Shown here in pieces: positions 53,375 through 63,261 of a DNA stretch of 64,000 bases; position 1 is the stretch's first letter; each line of letters begins with the position of its first letter. The notes below the pieces were generated by a model, which saw nothing but the letters and a program-made list of their open reading frames with translations, did not search any database and was not told the origin of the DNA. Both the position numbers and the translations under genes were made by a program. Source of the stretch: Methylophilus sp. (GTDB taxonomy: Bacteria; Pseudomonadota; Gammaproteobacteria; Burkholderiales; Methylophilaceae); assembly GCA_030696695.1 (NCBI GenBank), contig JAUYRP010000034.1:310001-374000 (forward strand). Reading direction: 5' to 3'.

Positions 53375-53998
53375 ATGAAATTAGAAGATTTCAATAATAT
53401 TGATTTAAAAAGCGTAGGTACTTTACCCTTTTCTGTTAAAGCGGTTCTGTTGGGGTTTCTAGCGGCCGTATTGATAGGTGTGGGCTACTGGTTTTTGTGG
53501 AGCCCTGCTATCGATGAGCTCAATCAGTCTGTAGCGAAAGAGAAAGAGCTGAGAGATGTATTTGTAGTGAAAAAAAGTCAAGCAGTCAAAATCGAAGCTT
53601 ATCGGCAGCAAATGGTGGAAATTGAAAAAACATTTGGCGCGCTACTAAAGCAGTTACCTGATAAATCTGAGATGGATGGTTTGCTCACTGACATTAACCA
53701 AGCGGGATTAGGAAGAGGTTTAGAGTTTGAGTTATTTAAACCTGGACAGGAAACAATCGCTGAGTTTTATGCTGAAATGCCTATTCAGATTAAAGTATTG
53801 GGCAGCTTTCATGATTTAGGTGCATTTGCTACAGACGTTTCAAAGTTACCTAGAATTGTCACTTTAAACAATGTAGTGATACAGCCAATTACAAGAGATG
53901 CTAAAGATGGTCGTTTAGTGCTTGAGGCAGTAGCAAAAACATATCGCTACTTGGATTCATCAGAAATTGCAGCAAGAAATCCTGCTAAGAAAGTATAA
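53375..53998 (+). CDS. pilO: Type IV pilus assembly protein PilO
   Basis: 207 residues with a short cytoplasmic head, a membrane helix near 24-45 (VLLGFLAAVLIGVGYWFLW), a coiled coil and a periplasmic domain with LKQLPDKSEMDGLLTDINQAGLGRGLEFELFKPG. Pairs with PilN to align the pilus secretin with the motor. Confidence 0.95.
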   Translation: MKLEDFNNIDLKSVGTLPFSVKAVLLGFLAAVLIGVGYWFLWSPAIDELNQSVAKEKELRDVFVVKKSQAVKIEAYRQQMVEIEKTFGALLKQLPDKSEMDGLLTDINQAGLGRGLEFELFKPGQETIAEFYAEMPIQIKVLGSFHDLGAFATDVSKLPRIVTLNNVVIQPITRDAKDGRLVLEAVAKTYRYLDSSEIAARNPAKKV

Positions 53999-54003
53999 GC
54001 AAA

Positions 54004-54513
54004 ATGAATTTGAATATTAAATTGCTTTGTTTGGGTGCAAGCTTACTGATGCTGGTGAGTTGCGGAGGTACTGAAGGTGATGATTTAGATCGATTTATGG
54101 AGGATGCAGCAAAAACCATGAATGCTAAAGTCGAGCCACTACCTCAAGTACAACCATACTTACCACTTCAATTCAATGTTGACGGCACAATTTCTGATCC
54201 TTTCAGACCAAGAAAAGTAGTAAGCACAGGAACGTTTCAGCCAAATTTAAACCGTCCTAAAGAGCCTCTGGAATCATTCCCATTAGAGAACCTTAAATAC
54301 GTCGGTGCACTTACAAAAAGTAAATTGTCTTATGCGCTAATTAAAACACCTGACAATACAATTCAACAGGTGAAAGTTGGCAATTACATAGGCACTAATT
54401 ATGGGCTTGTAACAGCTATTAACGACAGTGAAGTCACTTTAAAAGAAATTATCCAAGATGAGCTCTCCGGTGACTGGGTAGAGCGTATCTCTAGTTTAAG
54501 TTTGCAGGAATAA
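54004..54513 (+). CDS. pilP: Type IV pilus lipoprotein PilP
   Basis: 169 residues. Lipoprotein signal (LMLVSC, Cys near residue 20), a disordered linker and a C-terminal beta domain (ESFPLENLKYVGALTKSKLSYALIKTPDNTIQQVKVGNYIG). It bridges PilNO to the PilQ secretin. Confidence 0.94.
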   Translation: MNLNIKLLCLGASLLMLVSCGGTEGDDLDRFMEDAAKTMNAKVEPLPQVQPYLPLQFNVDGTISDPFRPRKVVSTGTFQPNLNRPKEPLESFPLENLKYVGALTKSKLSYALIKTPDNTIQQVKVGNYIGTNYGLVTAINDSEVTLKEIIQDELSGDWVERISSLSLQE

Positions 54514-54523
54514 AGGTGGGAAC

Positions 54524-56677
54524 ATGAATTATATGATTAGAACAACACAATACATCTTAGCTGCTGTCGTATTCTTGGCTGGTTTTCTACCAGCTTGGTC
54601 GGTGGCAGAAGAGCAGAATGCATTGCTGACAAACGAAATTCAAAATGTAGATTTCACTTCATTGACGGGTGGCAGAGTTAATGTACGTATCACTCTGAAG
54701 GAGGGGCTTTCTGCTCCGCCTCCAGGTTTTGCGCTCAACAGCCCAGCAAGAATTGCGCTTGATTTTGCAAAAACATCGAATGGGTTAAACAAAAGTAGCA
54801 TCCCAGTTGATCAGGGCGTATTAAAAAGTTTATCTCTAGCACAGGCTAAAGATCGCACAAGGATGGTGCTAAACCTAACCAAAAACGTAGGTTATAACAC
54901 GACTGTGAATGGGAATGAGGTTTTGATTTCATTGCAGGGTACAGAGTCGTCAGCCAACGCAACTGTAGCGGAAACTAGATTCTCTGAAGGTCGAGCGACT
55001 AGTGCAGCGCACGCTATCACCAATGTTGACTTTGCTAGAGGAAAAAACGGCGAAGGACGTATTATTGTGGACTTGGCAGATGCGTCTTCAGGTATTAATA
55101 TCAAAAACAAAGGCAAGACTATCGTCATTGATTTTATTGATACAGATGTGCCTGCAGAGTTGCAACGCCGCTTAAATGTCATCAATTTTAATACACCAGT
55201 GTTGTATGTGGATACGGTTAAAAGAGGTAAGAATGGCCAAATCATCATTGAGCCAAAAGGTGATTGGGAGCAATCGGCTTACCAAGCAGACAAGAAGTTC
55301 ATTGTGGATGTAAGGCCAATTGTTGTAGACCCTAACAAGTTGGTGCAAGGTTCCAAACCTGGCTTCTCAGGAGAAAAGCTATCGCTAAACTTCCAAAACA
55401 TTGAAGTGCGTTCAGTGTTGCAGGTGATTGCCGATTTCACAGGTTTAAATATTGTTGCCAGTGATAGCGTTACAGGAAACATCACACTACGCTTAAAAGA
55501 CGTGCCATGGGATCAAGCGCTTGATGTGATTATGAAAAACAAAGGCTTAGATATGCGTAAGTCGGGCAATGTGATTTCGATTGCTCCAGCAGAAGAGTTA
55601 TCGGCAAAAGAAAAGGCGGCTTTGGAAGCAACGCAAGCGTTAGAAGACCTGGAGCCATTGAAGACGGAAGTGTTTACCTTACGCTATCAAAAAGCAGCCG
55701 ATTTCAGTATGTTGCTGAACGGACAGGCTGGTGGTGCAGGCGTTGCTGTCGGAGGAGCTGGCGGTTTAGGTGGGGGTAGAATTTTATCAAAACGCGGCAC
55801 GGTAAACGCAGACAAAAGAACAAACACGCTGTTTATTCAAGATACGCCTAAAAAACTTGAAGAAGTTCAATTGATTTTAAACAAAGTGGATATCCCAGTT
55901 AGACAGGTCATGATTGAGTCTAGGCTGGTAATCGCTGATGATAAATTTAGTAAAAGTCTTGGTGCGCGCTTTGGTATACAGAGTGCCACCACGCCAGGTA
56001 ACAATGCACTCAGTATTGGCGGTACTTTAACTAACCCTGGCGCAGCTACAGGCACTACTACCAATGCAAGTAACGCTGCTAACACGAGTGGTTTGAACTC
56101 AAACTTACCAGTGAATAATGCGTTCGGTTCTGTGGCATTGAGTCTATTCAGATTGCCTGCAGGTCTGTTGCTGAACCTTGAGCTATCAGCGTTGGAAACT
56201 GATCAGCGCGGAAAAATTGTATCCAGTCCGCGTGTTACTACCGCAAATCAGCAAAAAGCTAGAATTGCACAAGGTATCCAAATTCCTTACAGAGAAGCTT
56301 CAGCGAGCGGTGCAGCATCAGTATCGTTCAAGAATGCTGAGTTAAGCTTAGAGGTAACGCCGCAGATCACACCTGACGATAAGATAATTATGGATTTAGA
56401 AGTGAATAAAGACAGCCGAGGTGCTGATACGGATGCAGGACCAGCAATCAATACGCAACGTGTCGCAACACAAGTGCTCGTATCTAACGGAGAAACGGCA
56501 GTGTTAGGTGGTATTTATGAGCAGACAGAGCGTAATGATGTAGATAAAGTTCCATTCTTTGGTGACATACCAATTATTGGTAATGCCTTTAAACGTAGAG
56601 TGAAACAGGATGACAGAACTGAGTTGCTCATCTTTATCACACCCAAAATTATGGAAGAAAGTTTAGGATTAAGATAA
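54524..56677 (+). CDS. pilQ: Type IV pilus secretin PilQ
   Basis: 717 residues. Outer membrane channel for the pilus. Signal peptide (cleavage near SVA|EEQ), two AMIN domains that bind peptidoglycan (residues about 40-130 and 155-245), an STN/N0 domain (SLNFQNIEVRSVLQVIADFTGLN), an N1 domain with a Gly-rich loop (GGAGVAVGGAGGLGGG), and the secretin domain with the VSNGETAVLGGIYEQ signature. Normal length. Operon ends at a terminator at 56716-56744. Confidence 0.95.
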   Translation: MNYMIRTTQYILAAVVFLAGFLPAWSVAEEQNALLTNEIQNVDFTSLTGGRVNVRITLKEGLSAPPPGFALNSPARIALDFAKTSNGLNKSSIPVDQGVLKSLSLAQAKDRTRMVLNLTKNVGYNTTVNGNEVLISLQGTESSANATVAETRFSEGRATSAAHAITNVDFARGKNGEGRIIVDLADASSGINIKNKGKTIVIDFIDTDVPAELQRRLNVINFNTPVLYVDTVKRGKNGQIIIEPKGDWEQSAYQADKKFIVDVRPIVVDPNKLVQGSKPGFSGEKLSLNFQNIEVRSVLQVIADFTGLNIVASDSVTGNITLRLKDVPWDQALDVIMKNKGLDMRKSGNVISIAPAEELSAKEKAALEATQALEDLEPLKTEVFTLRYQKAADFSMLLNGQAGGAGVAVGGAGGLGGGRILSKRGTVNADKRTNTLFIQDTPKKLEEVQLILNKVDIPVRQVMIESRLVIADDKFSKSLGARFGIQSATTPGNNALSIGGTLTNPGAATGTTTNASNAANTSGLNSNLPVNNAFGSVALSLFRLPAGLLLNLELSALETDQRGKIVSSPRVTTANQQKARIAQGIQIPYREASASGAASVSFKNAELSLEVTPQITPDDKIIMDLEVNKDSRGADTDAGPAINTQRVATQVLVSNGETAVLGGIYEQTERNDVDKVPFFGDIPIIGNAFKRRVKQDDRTELLIFITPKIMEESLGLR

Positions 56678-56715
56678 GTATCATACTAAACTGACAGAAA
56701 TGTCAGTTTCGCTTA

Positions 56716-56744
56716 AAATGCCCATCAAATAATGATGGGCATTT
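56716..56744 (+). terminator. Rho-independent terminator of pil operon
   Basis: AAATGCCCATCA (56716-56727) pairs with TGATGGGCATTT (56733-56744), loop AATAA, followed by more T. The first in-frame ATG of the aroK frame (56732) lies in the loop. Confidence 0.85.
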
Positions 56745-56752
56745 TTATTGTG

Positions 56753-57271
56753 GTGGATACTCCGAAAAATATTTTTTTTATTGGGCTGATGGGCGCAGGT
56801 AAAACCACAGTGGGTAAGCTGATTGCCAAGCACCTCGGAAAAACGTTTTACGATACTGATCAAGTGATTGAACAAAGAACAGGTGTAAAGGTAGCCACAA
56901 TTTTTGAGCTTGAAGGTGAGTCAGGTTTTCGCAAAAGAGAGACAGCGACTATTGAGGAACTCACACAACTTGACAACATTGTGCTTGCAACAGGCGGCGG
57001 AGCAATATTATCACCAGAAAACCGACACTTACTAAAGCAACATGGTTATGTGATTTACTTACGAGCAAACGTACATGAGTTATGGCTACGTATGCGCAAC
57101 GACAAACATCGGCCGTTATTACAAAATGTTGATGTGCGAGCAAGGTTAGAGCAGTTGTACCAGGCGCGCAATCCACTTTATACTGAAACAGCATCGTTAA
57201 TCATAGACACTGGTAACCAACCTGTCGCAAATATACTGAATCAAATCGAACAGGCACTAAAAACATCATGA
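56753..57271 (+). CDS. aroK: Shikimate kinase
   Basis: Phosphorylates shikimate in aromatic amino acid synthesis. From the GTG at 56753 the protein has 172 residues, the usual length (E. coli AroK has 173). Walker A in [26 protein letters not shown] for shikimate binding, LATGGGAIL, and the LID Arg in RPLLQN. An ATG at 56732 is in frame but lies in the pil terminator loop; GTG codons at 56750 and 56753 give the best family fit. The stop overlaps aroB by four bases (ATGA). Confidence 0.9.
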   Translation: MDTPKNIFFIGLMGAGKTTVGKLIAKHLGKTFYDTDQVIEQRTGVKVATIFELEGESGFRKRETATIEELTQLDNIVLATGGGAILSPENRHLLKQHGYVIYLRANVHELWLRMRNDKHRPLLQNVDVRARLEQLYQARNPLYTETASLIIDTGNQPVANILNQIEQALKTS

Positions 57272-58350
57272 TACAAACCTTAGAAGTTGCCTTAGGCGAC
57301 CGTAGTTATCCTATCCATATTGGCAAAGGCCTGCTAGAACGCGCGGACTTGCTAATGCCACACTTAAAACGTAAGCAAGTGGCCGTGGTAAGCAATACCA
57401 CAGTTGCACCTTTGTACATGTCTAAACTTGTACAAACACTCACTCAAGCAGGTGTAAGCGTGATAGAGATTATTCTGCCTGATGGAGAAGCATACAAAAA
57501 TAGTGAAACACTTAACCTAATTTATGATGCACTACTTAAGAATAGGTGTGAGCGCAATACCACGCTGATTGCTTTAGGCGGCGGTGTGATTGGCGATTTA
57601 ACTGGCTATGCGGCTGCCACATTTCTAAGAGGTGTGCCTTTTATTCAAATACCCACGACGTTGCTATCCCAGGTGGACTCTAGCGTAGGCGGTAAAACGG
57701 GTATCAATCATCCATTAGGCAAAAACATGATAGGAGCTTTTTATCAGCCCAAAGTGGTGTTGGCTGATATCGAAACTTTGAGCACGCTGCCCGCGCGCGA
57801 ATATTCTGCTGGTGTAGCAGAAGTAATCAAGTATGGTCTCATCAGAGACGCTGACTTCTTTAGTTGGTTAGAAACCAATATGCATCAGCTGATGGCGCTT
57901 AATGAAGATGTGGTGAAATATGCAATCTATCGCTCTTGCCAAAACAAAGCTGAGGTTGTGGTGGCTGATGAACATGAAGCAGGTGAGCGTGCCCTGTTAA
58001 ACTTAGGACACACTTTTGGTCACGCCATCGAAAATGCAATGGGGTACGGCGTTTGGCTGCATGGGGAAGCGGTTGCAGCTGGCACCATGTTGGCAGCCGA
58101 TATGTCTCGGCGACTTGGCTGGTTAACTAGTCAAGAGGTATCACGCATAGCAACTTTATTTAAATTGGCCAACCTACCTTTAGACCCGCCTAACTTGGGG
58201 CAAGAGAAATACCTCTCACTCATGCAGCTAGATAAAAAAGTGGCTGATGGGCAAATACGGTTAGTCTTGCAACAAGGCATTGGGAAAGCCGTGATGACGG
58301 CTGAGTATGACAAAACCAAGCTGCATCAAACCTTAGAGGCCATTGTTTAG
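57268..58350 (+). CDS. aroB: 3-dehydroquinate synthase
   Basis: 360 residues. Second step of the shikimate pathway, NAD- and metal-dependent. Motifs: [59 protein letters not shown], metal ligands Glu in AEVIKYG and His in GHTFGHAIE and HGEAVAAG. Overlaps aroK by four bases and lies one base before dgt. Confidence 0.96.
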   Translation: MIQTLEVALGDRSYPIHIGKGLLERADLLMPHLKRKQVAVVSNTTVAPLYMSKLVQTLTQAGVSVIEIILPDGEAYKNSETLNLIYDALLKNRCERNTTLIALGGGVIGDLTGYAAATFLRGVPFIQIPTTLLSQVDSSVGGKTGINHPLGKNMIGAFYQPKVVLADIETLSTLPAREYSAGVAEVIKYGLIRDADFFSWLETNMHQLMALNEDVVKYAIYRSCQNKAEVVVADEHEAGERALLNLGHTFGHAIENAMGYGVWLHGEAVAAGTMLAADMSRRLGWLTSQEVSRIATLFKLANLPLDPPNLGQEKYLSLMQLDKKVADGQIRLVLQQGIGKAVMTAEYDKTKLHQTLEAIV

Positions 58351-58351
58351 C

Positions 58352-59488
58352 ATGTTGGCACCCTATGCTGCAAATCCAGATCAATCAATTGGGCGAAAAT
58401 TTGATGAGCAACCCACGCCTTTGATCAATGGCGTAGCCGTGCGCAATGATTTTCAGCGAGACCGAGACCGCATTATTCATTCCACTGCCTTTAGGCGCTT
58501 AGAATACAAAACCCAAGTATTCGTGAATCACGAAGGGGATTTGTTCCGTACACGTCTCACGCACAGCTTAGAAGTTGCGCAATTAGCGCGCGGTATTGCC
58601 AGAACACTTAATTTGCATGAAGATCTGACAGAAGGAATTGCGTTAGCGCATGACTTAGGCCACACACCATTTGGTCATGCTGGGCAAGATGCACTGAACG
58701 CCTGCATGCGCAATTATGGAGGGTTCGAGCATAACCTGCAGTCGCTGCGGGTGGTTGATCAGCTTGAAAAACGCTATGCTGAGTTTGATGGCTTGAATTT
58801 AACCTTCGAATTGCGCGAAGGTATTTTAAAACACTGTTCCATCAAAAATGCAAAACAATTGGGTGATGTGGGCGAGCGTTTTATACGCAAACATAGCCCT
58901 AGTTTAGAAGCACAAGTCACTAATTTTGCAGATGAGATTGCCTATAACAACCATGATGTGGACGATGGTTTGCGTTCACAACTCATCACCATCGAACAGT
59001 TGCAAGAAATCAGCTTATTTGCTGAAAATATGGCCATTGTTAAAGATAAATACCCAGCGATTGAGCAAAAACGACTCATCCCTGAAACTATACGCAGAAT
59101 GATTAACCAACTGGTCATGGACTTATGTGAAACCAGCCTGCGTAATATAGAGCAACTTAGCCCAACAAGCATACAAGACATACGTCAAGCGCCTTATCTA
59201 GTTGGTTTTAGTCAGGCGATTGAAGCAAAAAATCATGCACTCAAACAATTTTTGCGTAGCAATTTATATCACCACTACAAAGTGAATCGTATGAGCGCAA
59301 AAGCCGAACGCATTATCACGGAGCTTTTTACGGCATTTATGCAAAATGTTGAGCTCATGCCAGAAGAACATCAAGAAGCAGCAAAATATGACCAACCACG
59401 AGCAGTTGCAGACTATATAGCAGGTATGACAGACCGTTTCGCAATTCGTGAGCATCGGCGTTTATTTGCCGTTGAAGAATACTTATAA
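58352..59488 (+). CDS. dgt: dGTP triphosphohydrolase-like protein
   Basis: 378 residues of the HD domain family. [17 protein letters not shown] and [19 protein letters not shown] hold the metal-binding His and Asp pairs. [15 protein letters not shown] carries another Asp. Converts dNTP to deoxynucleoside and triphosphate, thereby limiting nucleotide pools. Start at 58352 (a TTG at 58343 overlaps aroB). The order aroK-aroB-dgt is conserved in betaproteobacteria. Confidence 0.93.
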   Translation: MLAPYAANPDQSIGRKFDEQPTPLINGVAVRNDFQRDRDRIIHSTAFRRLEYKTQVFVNHEGDLFRTRLTHSLEVAQLARGIARTLNLHEDLTEGIALAHDLGHTPFGHAGQDALNACMRNYGGFEHNLQSLRVVDQLEKRYAEFDGLNLTFELREGILKHCSIKNAKQLGDVGERFIRKHSPSLEAQVTNFADEIAYNNHDVDDGLRSQLITIEQLQEISLFAENMAIVKDKYPAIEQKRLIPETIRRMINQLVMDLCETSLRNIEQLSPTSIQDIRQAPYLVGFSQAIEAKNHALKQFLRSNLYHHYKVNRMSAKAERIITELFTAFMQNVELMPEEHQEAAKYDQPRAVADYIAGMTDRFAIREHRRLFAVEEYL

Positions 59489-59747
59489 GCCTGATAACAG
59501 GTAATGATGGTTAATCCTGTTGCACAAATGCAACAAATACCCTTAATTGTTACAAAAAGTGACAAATTGCTTGCTCATCCAACTTCGCCTTTGGCATACT
59601 TTCATCACCTTCCTTAAGAACAAATTTAATTTGTCTGTGGAGTGAGTTCGCGAACTTTCTTGTTTTTTAGCAGCGCATAAAAAAAGCTATAAAAATGAGG
59701 GTATTTTAGTAACAATACTTTGTTAGTAACAATTTTTGGAGATTCAA
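59489..59747 (+). promoter_or_regulatory. Porin leader region with several palindromes
   Basis: The 259-base gap before the porin holds ACAAATTTAATTTGT (59620-59634), AGTTCGCGAACT (59645-59656, perfect palindrome), and TTAGTAACAAT in two direct copies (59706 and 59723). TTGGAGA precedes the porin ATG. These are likely regulator or leader-RNA features, as is common for porin genes; no regulator can be assigned. Confidence 0.45.
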
Positions 59748-60968
59748 ATGAAAACTAAATTAAGTTTAGCAGTTGCATCAGCTGTATTAGCTGCCGCTTC
59801 AAGCGCAAACGCTGGCATCATGATTCCAGCTGGCGATTGGACTTTAGACATCGGTGGCGTGGTAAACGCATACTACACAGTCACTAAATACAGTGGCGAC
59901 AATGGTGCTGGTACTGGTCCTTTGGGCTTAGGTACAGACCAAAGCTCAGTAAACAATATCACTACAGGCCTATTACCAAACTATTTGTCAGTTTCTGGTA
60001 AAACACGCCAAAATGATTTAGATGTTGGTTTCACTATCTCTATCAACCCAGGTGCATCAACAACACGTGCTGGTATCCAGAACCAAGATGACGTTCGTGG
60101 CGGTAGCAACCAAGAAAATCGTCAAGCATTCTTAACATTTGGTGATGCTTCATGGGGTTCTATCAAAATCGGTAAAGATTTAGGTATCTATGCTTCTGAT
60201 GCAATCTTGAACGACATGACATTATTAGGTGTTGGTTCAAGTGCTGGTTCATTAGCTGGTAACACAACTACTTTAGGTCGTATCGGTACTGGCTTTATGT
60301 ATGCTGACTGGAAATCACAAGTGGCTTACACATCACCAAACTGGAACGGCTTTAGTTTCACAGCAGGTGTGACACAGGGTTGGAATGCATTAGCAGCTGA
60401 AGGTGGTGTTGGTAGTACAGAGCGTAGCGGTGCAGCATCTGCATACGAAGGTAAAGCTTCTTACGAGTGGGCTGGTGATGTTTCAGGTAAAGTATGGGCA
60501 TCTGCAATTTCACAAAGAGTTGCTGGTTTAACTGTTGGTGGTGCTGATCGTGCTACTGCTATGGACGTAGGTGCAACAATCAACGTGGCTGGTTTTGGTT
60601 TAACTGGTTACTACGGTCAAGGTGATGGTATCGGTCAAACAGTTCAGTTGCTAGGTGGCTTTGATGCTGCTGGTAAATCACGTGATTCAGACCAATGGTA
60701 TGTACAAGGTACTTACGTCTTACCAGGTGTTGGTACTAAGTTAGGTGTTTCATACGGTATGTCTACACTTGATGGCAATTCAGCCGACACATTTAACGAA
60801 ATTGAAGATTCAATGTGGACAGTGGGTGCTTACCACCCAATCACAAAACACTTGAACTTGGTTGCTGAGTACTCAGAATCAGAGCGTGATAGAGACGGCC
60901 AAAACGGTGGTGTTAACGCAGATGCTAAAGCAAAAACTATTTCTTTAGGCGCTATCTTATTCTTCTAA
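59748..60968 (+). CDS. Gram-negative porin
   Basis: 406 residues. Signal peptide (MKTKLSLAVASAVLAAASSANA, cleaved before GIMIPA), then a beta-barrel of the Porin_4 type: loops with Gly, alternating hydrophobic strands, and a C-terminal strand ending in Phe (SLGAILFF). It is a main outer membrane channel, and the codon use with many GGT/GGC and the strong leader suggest high expression. The start is the ATG at 59748, with TTGGAGA before it. A UUCG-loop terminator follows. Confidence 0.93.
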   Translation: MKTKLSLAVASAVLAAASSANAGIMIPAGDWTLDIGGVVNAYYTVTKYSGDNGAGTGPLGLGTDQSSVNNITTGLLPNYLSVSGKTRQNDLDVGFTISINPGASTTRAGIQNQDDVRGGSNQENRQAFLTFGDASWGSIKIGKDLGIYASDAILNDMTLLGVGSSAGSLAGNTTTLGRIGTGFMYADWKSQVAYTSPNWNGFSFTAGVTQGWNALAAEGGVGSTERSGAASAYEGKASYEWAGDVSGKVWASAISQRVAGLTVGGADRATAMDVGATINVAGFGLTGYYGQGDGIGQTVQLLGGFDAAGKSRDSDQWYVQGTYVLPGVGTKLGVSYGMSTLDGNSADTFNEIEDSMWTVGAYHPITKHLNLVAEYSESERDRDGQNGGVNADAKAKTISLGAILFF

Positions 60969-61010
60969 TTTAATATGGGCTTTGCCTGTTTAAATTAAAA
61001 GCAATAGTTA

Positions 61011-61041
61011 AAAACGGCAACTTCGGTTGCCGTTTTTTTTA
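61011..61041 (+). terminator. UUCG-loop rho-independent terminator
   Basis: AAAAACGGCAAC, loop TTCG, GTTGCCGT followed by eight T. The C(UUCG)G tetraloop makes this a very stable hairpin. It lies 42 bases after the porin stop. Confidence 0.9.
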
Positions 61042-61100
61042 GCTAATTGCTTGATTACATTTGTTATACTTTAAATACTAATAATATTTTTAACACCATC

Positions 61101-61775
61101 ATGAATTTATACCCTGTTACCATTTTAGAAAATTTTTACGAAAATCCAGATAAGGTGAGAGCCTTTGCGCTAAGCCAAAAGTATCAATTCCGCCATCAAA
61201 TTAAGAACGCAAATTATGTTTTTCCGGGATGTAGAACCAAAGATTTGTCTCTGATTAATAAGCCTCTGTTTGAAAACGTGAGCAAAAAAATCATTTCGTT
61301 ATTCCACAATGCTGAGTACGATTACATGCGTTGGTCTATTAAAACTAGTTTTCAGAGTGTTTCAGCAGATTATGGTCGTGGGGTTATTCATACTGATCAC
61401 AACACTGTATTTGCGGCTGTACTATACCTTACGCCAGAAGCACCACTACAGTCAGGTACATCATTGTTTAAAGCTAATGCTAGTTTTGATGAGGAAAAGT
61501 ACCAGTCATGCTTGAGGGAGAACGACAGGCGCTTTGATGAGGGCAAGTTGGTCATGGATACGAGTTATCACAGCATGTTTGATGAAATTGTACGGGTAAA
61601 TAATGTCTACAACACGTTGATACTATATGAAGGTAGGCATTATCACGCTGCAAATGAGTTTTTTGGTAAGACGCTAAAAGACTCTAGGCTGGCGCAGGTG
61701 TTTTTTGTAAGCAATATAGATGCGCAAAAGTACAACTCTTTCCCAGTGTGGCGCTCACAACAAATTAAAGTCTAA
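61101..61775 (+). CDS. DUF6445-like family protein (possible 2-oxoglutarate oxygenase fold)
   Basis: 224 residues from the ATG at 61101. It starts NLYPVTILENFYENPDKVRAFALSQKYQF, which looks like DUF6445 proteins. A HTDHN motif (residue ~98-102) and a later H-x-H pair (GRHYHAANEFFG) could be the metal ligands of a cupin-like oxygenase fold, but family activity is not shown and I am not certain of the metal site. Single gene between two terminators. What it acts on is unknown. Confidence 0.6.
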   Translation: MNLYPVTILENFYENPDKVRAFALSQKYQFRHQIKNANYVFPGCRTKDLSLINKPLFENVSKKIISLFHNAEYDYMRWSIKTSFQSVSADYGRGVIHTDHNTVFAAVLYLTPEAPLQSGTSLFKANASFDEEKYQSCLRENDRRFDEGKLVMDTSYHSMFDEIVRVNNVYNTLILYEGRHYHAANEFFGKTLKDSRLAQVFFVSNIDAQKYNSFPVWRSQQIKV

Positions 61776-61779
61776 AATG

Positions 61780-61812
61780 CTTAAACACACACTGTTGTGT
61801 GTGGTGTTTAAG
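61780..61812. terminator. Bidirectional hairpin terminator
   Basis: CTTAAACAC (61780-61788) pairs with GTGTTTAAG (61804-61812), with inner ACAC/GTGT pairing, between converging genes (the DUF6445-like gene and ntrC). T-runs are short. Confidence 0.5.
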
Positions 61813-61826
61813 TTTAAATTGACAGT

Positions 61827-63215
61827 TTACTCGTCAATACCGAGTTCTTGAATTTTCCTCGTCAAAGTATTTCTGCCCATGCCCAGTTGGTTAGCTGCTT
61901 CTATACGTCTGCCATCGGTATGCTGCAGTGCTTTGGTAATCATGGTGCGCTCAAACTCTTTAGTTTTACTGTCTAGAATATTGGTTTCACCGCGGTTAAG
62001 GGCATCCATTACTTCTTTGGCGAGTGATTCTTGCCACGAGCCTCCGCTAGATGGTTTAGCAGACTCTTCTTTGAGCTCTGGTGGTAAATCAGCCACATCT
62101 ACGTTTTGGCCTGGTGCCATGACGGTGAGCCAATGGCAGACGTTCTCTAATTGTCGAACGTTGCCACTCCAGTTAACCGAAGTCAGATAACGAAGTGCCG
62201 CTTGTGATAATTGTTTTGGTTCAACGCCCAGTTGCTTTGCACTGTGCGCTAAAAAATGTTTGGTGAGCAAGGGAATATCTTCACGACGTTCCCGCAAAGG
62301 TGGTAAACGCAGACGGATGACGTTTAAACGGTGAAATAAATCTTCACGGAATAGACCCAGTTTCACACGTTCTTCTAGATCTTGGTGAGTAGCAGCAATG
62401 ACGCGGACATTCACCTTCAATGGTTGATGACCGCCTACTCGATAAAACTGGCCGTCACTCAACACACGTAATAAGCGTGTTTGCAGATCTGCTGGCATAT
62501 CACCAATTTCATCCAAAAATAGTGTGCCGTTGTCGGCTTGTTCAAAGCGACCACGTCTGGCTGCGGCAGCGCCCGTGAAAGCGCCACGTTCATGACCGAA
62601 TAGCTCAGACTCTAGTAAGTCTTTTGGAATGGCGGCAGTGTTAATGGCAATAAACGGTTTATCTGCACGTGGGCTATGTTTATGTAATGCACTGGCCACT
62701 AGCTCCTTACCGCTGCCAGATTCGCCATTGATGAGTACAGTAGAGTGTGATCGGCTGAGGCGGCCAATCGCACGAAACACTTCTTGCATGGCAGGCGCTT
62801 GACCGATAATTTCTGGCGTCTCTTCCATTACCACGTTTTCTACGGCTTGACGCATGCTTTCATCCACTGCGCGCTTGATAATGTCTATGGCTTGGTCTAC
62901 ATCGAATGGCTTGGCTAAGTACTCAAATGCACCCCCTTGGAAAGCGGCAACTGCACTTTCTAAATCAGAGTAGGCCGTCATGATAATCACTGGAATTTCA
63001 GGGTATTTTTGTTTGATATCAGAGAGAAAATCTAAGCCAGAACCATTGGGCATGCGGATATCACTTACCACTACTTGAGGTTGTTCACGGTTGAGCGCGT
63101 TCAATGCCTCGGCAGTGGATGAAAAGGTTTTAAACTCTAAATCTGTGCGTGCTAGGGCTTTCTCAAACACCCAGCGTATTGATTTGTCGTCGTCTAATAT
63201 CCAAATAGGTTTCAT
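61827..63215 (-). CDS. ntrC: Nitrogen regulation response regulator NtrC
   Basis: 462 residues. Receiver with phospho-Asp near 53 ([12 protein letters not shown]), AAA+ domain with Walker A (GESGSGKE), GAFTGA loop and Walker B ([10 protein letters not shown]), Fis-type DNA-binding end ([24 protein letters not shown]). Activates sigma54 promoters under nitrogen limitation. Preceded by ntrB with a 46-base gap. Distinct from the NtrC-like protein at 1514. Confidence 0.95.
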   Translation of the reverse strand: MKPIWILDDDKSIRWVFEKALARTDLEFKTFSSTAEALNALNREQPQVVVSDIRMPNGSGLDFLSDIKQKYPEIPVIIMTAYSDLESAVAAFQGGAFEYLAKPFDVDQAIDIIKRAVDESMRQAVENVVMEETPEIIGQAPAMQEVFRAIGRLSRSHSTVLINGESGSGKELVASALHKHSPRADKPFIAINTAAIPKDLLESELFGHERGAFTGAAAARRGRFEQADNGTLFLDEIGDMPADLQTRLLRVLSDGQFYRVGGHQPLKVNVRVIAATHQDLEERVKLGLFREDLFHRLNVIRLRLPPLRERREDIPLLTKHFLAHSAKQLGVEPKQLSQAALRYLTSVNWSGNVRQLENVCHWLTVMAPGQNVDVADLPPELKEESAKPSSGGSWQESLAKEVMDALNRGETNILDSKTKEFERTMITKALQHTDGRRIEAANQLGMGRNTLTRKIQELGIDE

Positions 63216-63261
63216 GCTTTTCTCGATTTCAATTCTAGAACATTCTTAATATTGTTGAGTG

